A stretch of 64,000 nucleotides of DNA, from assembly GCF_001652915.1 (NCBI RefSeq), contig NZ_BBQI01000013.1, positions 1 to 64,000 on the forward strand, read 5' to 3'. The stretch comes from Cupriavidus sp. D384. Its GTDB lineage: Bacteria; Pseudomonadota; Gammaproteobacteria; Burkholderiales; Burkholderiaceae. The notes beneath the pieces were generated by a model. It did no database searches, was not told the origin of the DNA, and worked only from the letters and a program-made list of their open reading frames with translations. The translations under genes were made by a program, and so were the position numbers. Below, one piece after another: positions 60,708-64,000 of this stretch. How positions within the stretch are numbered: the stretch's first letter is position 1; each line of letters starts with the position of its first letter.

Positions 60708-62050
60708 GGTGAGGCGATGATTCCGAAATGGGTGGGAATGGATAGAAAGGATGGACAGGGACGGAAACGGCGTTCAGACCACGGTCGCACGCGACGTGTC
60801 ATCCTGCTCGTCGGGGCGTTGGGGACCTGGACGGGATACGGGTACTGTCGCGGCAGGCGCAGCAGCAGCAGCGCCGCGCAGGCCAGCACCACGACAAAGC
60901 CAACCAGCGCCGGACGGTAGGAACCTGCCAGGTCGTAGGTGGCCCCCATCACGAACGGCCCCAGCCCGGTACCGACCGTGAAGGCCGCAAACAGATAGCC
61001 GTAGATCTGACCAAATGCGCGCAGGCCGAAGTAACGGCTTTGCAGATAGGCGATTAGGTCGACCTCCGCGCCCATGCCGATGCCTACCAGTACCGCGCCC
61101 ACCGTGGTCAGCGCCACATCGCTGCTGGCAAGCAGCGTCAGCACCCCGAGGGCGGGCAGCAGGACGAAGGCGATGGCGACATGGGGGCCAAAGAAGCGAT
61201 CGAGCAGATAGCCGCACAGCAAACGGCCGGCAATCAGCGATGCGCCGATCCCTGAGAACACGGTCACCGCCTGGCCGGGGGGAATGCCGCGATCCGTCAG
61301 CAGCGGCACGAGATGCACGATGGTCCCGTTGGCGACGATCGGGATGCACAGGAAGACCACCGCCAGGACCCAGAAGTCCTTGTGGCGAATCGCCTGGCTT
61401 GCCTCCAGGCCCGGCAACGGCCGCGCACGCGCCGCCACGCTGCCAGCGTCGCGGGACACATCCCGCACCAGCAATGCCACGGCGGGAAATGCGATACAGA
61501 ACACGGTGGCACCGACCGCGACAAAGGCACCGCGCCAGCCAAAATGGCCGAGATAGGCCTGTGTCAGCCGCGGCACCAGCGCCGCGCCGAGGCCCACGCC
61601 GGTCATCGCGACGCCCATGGCAAGGCCGCGCTGGCGATCGAAAGCGGCCGCAATCGCCTTGGCATAGGGCAATGGCGCCTGGCCGGCGCTGAACAAACCC
61701 ATCAACGCGAACATCGCGAGGAATGCGGCCGGTACTGCCGGCGCCAGCGACATGGCCGCAATCGCCAGCGCGAACAGGGTGATGGCCGCGAGCGTCACCC
61801 GCTTGATGCCTCGGGCATCGATCAACTTACCGGCCACTGGCGTGGCGATAGCCGCGAAGATGGAGCCGAGCATCACGGCGGCCGACAGTACGCTCCGGTT
61901 CCAGCCAAATTCGGCCATGATCGGCTTCATGAGCACCGATGCCGAGAACTGCAGCACGGTGACATTGCCAACGATCAGCCCGAGCACTGAGCCGATGACG
62001 ATCCACCAGTAGCCACGAAACAGTGGAGTGGGACGGTTGGGGGCATGCAC
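60704..62050 (-). CDS. MFS transporter, monocarboxylate/aromatic acid type
   Basis: 448 residues from the GTG at 62050, which has GGAG about 7 nt upstream; the frame extends to 62113 with no better start. Twelve membrane helices, beginning LFRGYWWIVIGSVLGLIVGN, with the MFS loop segment LIDARGIKRVTLAAITLFAL after the second helix and GLFSAGQAPLPYAKAIAAAF in the first half. The pattern fits the oxalate/formate- and monocarboxylate-type MFS. Its stop overlaps the start of the FAH gene. Likely uptake of the aromatic substrate after passage through the porin. Confidence 0.9.
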   Translation of the reverse strand: MHAPNRPTPLFRGYWWIVIGSVLGLIVGNVTVLQFSASVLMKPIMAEFGWNRSVLSAAVMLGSIFAAIATPVAGKLIDARGIKRVTLAAITLFALAIAAMSLAPAVPAAFLAMFALMGLFSAGQAPLPYAKAIAAAFDRQRGLAMGVAMTGVGLGAALVPRLTQAYLGHFGWRGAFVAVGATVFCIAFPAVALLVRDVSRDAGSVAARARPLPGLEASQAIRHKDFWVLAVVFLCIPIVANGTIVHLVPLLTDRGIPPGQAVTVFSGIGASLIAGRLLCGYLLDRFFGPHVAIAFVLLPALGVLTLLASSDVALTTVGAVLVGIGMGAEVDLIAYLQSRYFGLRAFGQIYGYLFAAFTVGTGLGPFVMGATYDLAGSYRPALVGFVVVLACAALLLLRLPRQYPYPVQVPNAPTSRMTRRVRPWSERRFRPCPSFLSIPTHFGIIASP

Positions 62051-62128
62051 GATTGTCTCCAGATTGTCATTTCTTATGGTTGTCACCGACGTGCAGCCTG
62101 AACTGGCCCACACGCTTTTGCCCCGGTG

Positions 62129-62644
62129 CTAGGGCTGCACCACGGCTGGGCGCTCCATGAACCGCCCGGCGTGAAAGAGCAGCGGGGATTCGGCGCCATA
62201 CCCGAACCGCTCCACCTGACCCAGCATCATCACGTGGTCGCCAAACGGCACGACAGTGGTGGTACGGCACTCGAAGCAGGCCAGTGCGCCGTCAAGTAGC
62301 GGCACATCTCCCAGGCCGGGGCGCACGCTATCGCCAAGGATGGCGAACTTGTCCGGCGATGGCTTGGCGAAATGCGACGCCAGGTGCTGCTGCTCTGCCG
62401 TCAGCACATGCACGGCAAAGTGCCCGGACTCCGAGAAGGCCTGCAGGCTCGGTGCGCGGTCGCTCAGATACCAGGCCACCAACGGCGGGTCCAACGACAC
62501 GGAGCAGAACGAATTGATGGTCAGCGCCGCGCGCTGGCCGTCGGCGGTGCAGGTGGTGACAATGCAAACGCCTGTGGCAAACCGTCCCAGCGCATTGCGC
62601 AGGTCCCGGCTGTCGATGGTTGGGGTCATGGCGTCGGCGCTCAT
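62129..62644 (-). CDS. Flavin reductase family protein (small component of a two-component monooxygenase)
   Basis: 171 residues. The FMN-binding split-barrel signature is visible in RFATGVCIVTTCTADGQRAA near residue 22, LTINSFCSVSLDPPLVAWYL near 45 and GHFAVHVLTAEQQHLASHFA near 75. Such proteins supply reduced flavin to a partner oxygenase. The partner is the acyl-CoA-dehydrogenase-like monooxygenase at 63567-64000. The gene's start overlaps the dioxygenase stop by 4 nt. Confidence 0.92.
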   Translation of the reverse strand: MSADAMTPTIDSRDLRNALGRFATGVCIVTTCTADGQRAALTINSFCSVSLDPPLVAWYLSDRAPSLQAFSESGHFAVHVLTAEQQHLASHFAKPSPDKFAILGDSVRPGLGDVPLLDGALACFECRTTTVVPFGDHVMMLGQVERFGYGAESPLLFHAGRFMERPAVVQP

Positions 62645-63555
62645 GAGCGGGCCTCCTCGGTAACGGGCACGGCGTTGGCGCCTGCGCCGGTGAAGCAGCG
62701 CGGGTCGCGGGTCGAGCCCCAGTAATCCAGTGACAGCGGCGAAGGTTCGATGCGGCGCGGCGCGCGCGGGAAGGTCTCCGGAAACGCTTCCATCCCGAAG
62801 CTGTACTCCATGGTCAGCCCATCCGGGTCCAGGAAGTACAGGAAGACGCTATCGGACGCCGGATGCCTGCCCGGGCCGAACACCACATCGGAACCGGCTG
62901 CCTTCAGGCGTGTCAACGCCCGGCCGATATCGTCGATCTCGGTCACCATGTAGTTGACGTGGTGCAGGCACCGGCGATCGAACTTCGCGATGCCAATGCC
63001 ATGGTGATAGGGGTTCGGCCAGCAGCGCATGAAGGTGATGAAATCGCCAACCGAATCCGACTCGCGGAAGTTGAGCACGTCGCGCCAGAACGCGACGGCC
63101 CGCGCAGCATCGGGGGTGTTGAACACCACGTGGCCCAGGCGCTGGATACGCGTCACCGTCGGCGCGAAGGGCCGCGCCGAGTCCTTGGCCGGCACGTAGA
63201 ACTCCAGCATGGCGCCCACCAGTGGCTCGAAGACCCGGATCGCCCGCGCCTGCGCCCGCGCGCTGCAAGTCGCGGGCGGCACCTCCTCGACAGTCAGGCC
63301 CGCAGCCGCCAGTCGCTCGAGCAACGGCGCGAACTGAGCGGTGTCTTCCAGCATGAAGCCCGCGCAGCGCAGTCCTGCTGCCTGGTCCGGATACAGCACA
63401 AGGCTGTGGTGATCGTGATCGCAGCGCAGGCGAACCTCGCCCTCGCTACCGGTATCCACGTACTGCAGGCCCACCACGTCTTCATAGAAGCGGCGCGAGC
63501 GCTGCAGATCGGTCACATTGAGCTCGATGCGGCCCAGCTTCTGGTGTCGGATCAT
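62641..63555 (-). CDS. VOC family extradiol ring-cleavage dioxygenase
   Basis: 304 residues from the ATG at 63555 (MIRHQKLGRIELNVTDLQRS), typical of two-domain type I extradiol dioxygenases. The metal ligands can be traced in the C-terminal domain: His in RLGHVVFNTPDAARAVAFWR near residue 150, His in CLHHVNYMVTEIDDI near 210 and Glu in LTMEYSFGME near 260. It would open a catechol-type ring by meta cleavage. It lies 11 nt downstream of the monooxygenase gene, which would make the catechol. Confidence 0.92.
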   Translation of the reverse strand: MIRHQKLGRIELNVTDLQRSRRFYEDVVGLQYVDTGSEGEVRLRCDHDHHSLVLYPDQAAGLRCAGFMLEDTAQFAPLLERLAAAGLTVEEVPPATCSARAQARAIRVFEPLVGAMLEFYVPAKDSARPFAPTVTRIQRLGHVVFNTPDAARAVAFWRDVLNFRESDSVGDFITFMRCWPNPYHHGIGIAKFDRRCLHHVNYMVTEIDDIGRALTRLKAAGSDVVFGPGRHPASDSVFLYFLDPDGLTMEYSFGMEAFPETFPRAPRRIEPSPLSLDYWGSTRDPRCFTGAGANAVPVTEEARS

Positions 63556-63566
63556 CGTGCGCTCCC

Positions 63567-64000
63567 TCAGTACTGCCCGCGCGGGGGCAAGCCGAGTCGC
63601 ATCTGCCCGTACATGCTGGACACGGCATGCCAGTTGACGCTGATGTGGTGCGCCACGGCGTTGATGTCGCGCCACGCACGCTGCACGCCGTTGTCCAGCT
63701 GGATGCCGGTGCCACCCACCACGTCATACAGTTCGTTAATAGCGTCCACACAGAGCTGTACGGCATACGCATGGCCGCGCCGCAGCGTGATGCGCTGCGC
63801 CGCGCTCAGTTTGGTGCCGGCGGCGACCAGGTCCGTCGCCAGTTGCAGGTCTCGCTGCAGGATTAGCTGTGCGGCATCCACGGCCGCCTCGCCGCGCGCC
63901 ACCGCCGACTGCACGTGGCCGAACTGTGCAATGGATTGCCCGCCGCCCGCAAACGCCCCACGCGTGGCGCGCGCCGCGACACCCTCGACGAATTCGTCCA
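63567..64000 (-). CDS. Flavin-dependent monooxygenase, acyl-CoA-dehydrogenase-like (C-terminal part)
   Basis: Only the last 144 residues lie in the window; the gene continues beyond 64000. The fragment ends QMRLGLPPRGQY and contains AVDAAQLILQRDLQLATDLV and DAINELYDVVGGTGIQLDNG, as in the C-terminal helices of HsaA/HpaB-like group D flavin monooxygenases. The catalytic and flavin sites lie outside the window. The neighbouring flavin reductase supports a two-component aromatic hydroxylase. Confidence 0.85.
   Translation of the reverse strand, partial: DEFVEGVAARATRGAFAGGGQSIAQFGHVQSAVARGEAAVDAAQLILQRDLQLATDLVAAGTKLSAAQRITLRRGHAYAVQLCVDAINELYDVVGGTGIQLDNGVQRAWRDINAVAHHISVNWHAVSSMYGQMRLGLPPRGQY

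Overview
The window is about 64 kb of GC-rich, gene-dense chromosome or megaplasmid from a betaproteobacterium of the Burkholderiaceae, most like Cupriavidus or Ralstonia. The pointers are a Bug-type tricarboxylate receptor, a Burkholderia-type porin, many LysR, GntR, AraC and MarR regulators beside small catabolic operons, and frequent ATGA or GTGA stop/start overlaps. I saw no rRNA, tRNA, CRISPR array, intact insertion sequence or phage module. The content is accessory catabolism, transport and regulation. Family names are from recalled motifs; no database search was possible.

Layout. 1-5 kb: end of a class III alcohol dehydrogenase, a GlxA/AraC regulator, an AAA ATPase, an MFS transporter and an exported beta-propeller lactonase. 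5-10 kb: aconitase, a GntR regulator with two apparent winged helices, a leaderless family 3 binding protein and an HD-GYP protein with a strong terminator. 10-14 kb: XRE-cupin regulator divergent from a Bug receptor and a class II aldolase, then a histone-deacetylase-like amidohydrolase. 15-19 kb: isochorismatase-like hydrolase, a methionine aminopeptidase overlapping a ParD-like antitoxin gene behind a perfect palindrome, and a divergent SDR/LysR pair. 19-29 kb: aspartase, then an operon of an M81 hydrolase, an N-carbamoyl-amino-acid-type amidohydrolase and a complete branched-chain-type ABC transporter, divergent from a FadR-type regulator.

30-43.7 kb is the most interesting part. A 12-gene, mostly overlapping, plus-strand unit encodes a class II aldolase, a Tat-exported peptide-type binding protein, two permeases, a fused double ATPase, a GhrA-like reductase, an omega-transaminase, a DMT transporter, a GntR regulator, an acetylpolyamine-amidohydrolase-like enzyme, an aminoglycoside-phosphotransferase-fold kinase resembling hydroxylysine kinase and a class III PLP enzyme resembling ethanolamine-phosphate/phosphohydroxylysine phospho-lyases. 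I infer a pathway that imports, deacylates, phosphorylates and deaminates an amino alcohol such as hydroxylysine.

43.7-57 kb: NAD-dependent epimerase, a decayed stretch, an MBL-fold hydrolase with a perfect terminator, a FixJ-type response regulator, a redox/stress cluster (cupin, AhpD-like, Ohr/OsmC, NmrA-like, GlxA), a flavodoxin-like gene 2 nt before a sensorless histidine kinase, LysR, small hypothetical genes, a cupin and MarR. Remnants of a thioredoxin-reductase-like gene and an AMP-forming ligase lie between them. 57.4-64 kb: a minus-strand aromatic catabolic operon with a two-component flavin monooxygenase (truncated at the window end), extradiol dioxygenase, flavin reductase, MFS transporter, a frameshifted fumarylacetoacetate-hydrolase-family gene, an exported ACMSD-like amidohydrolase and a porin.
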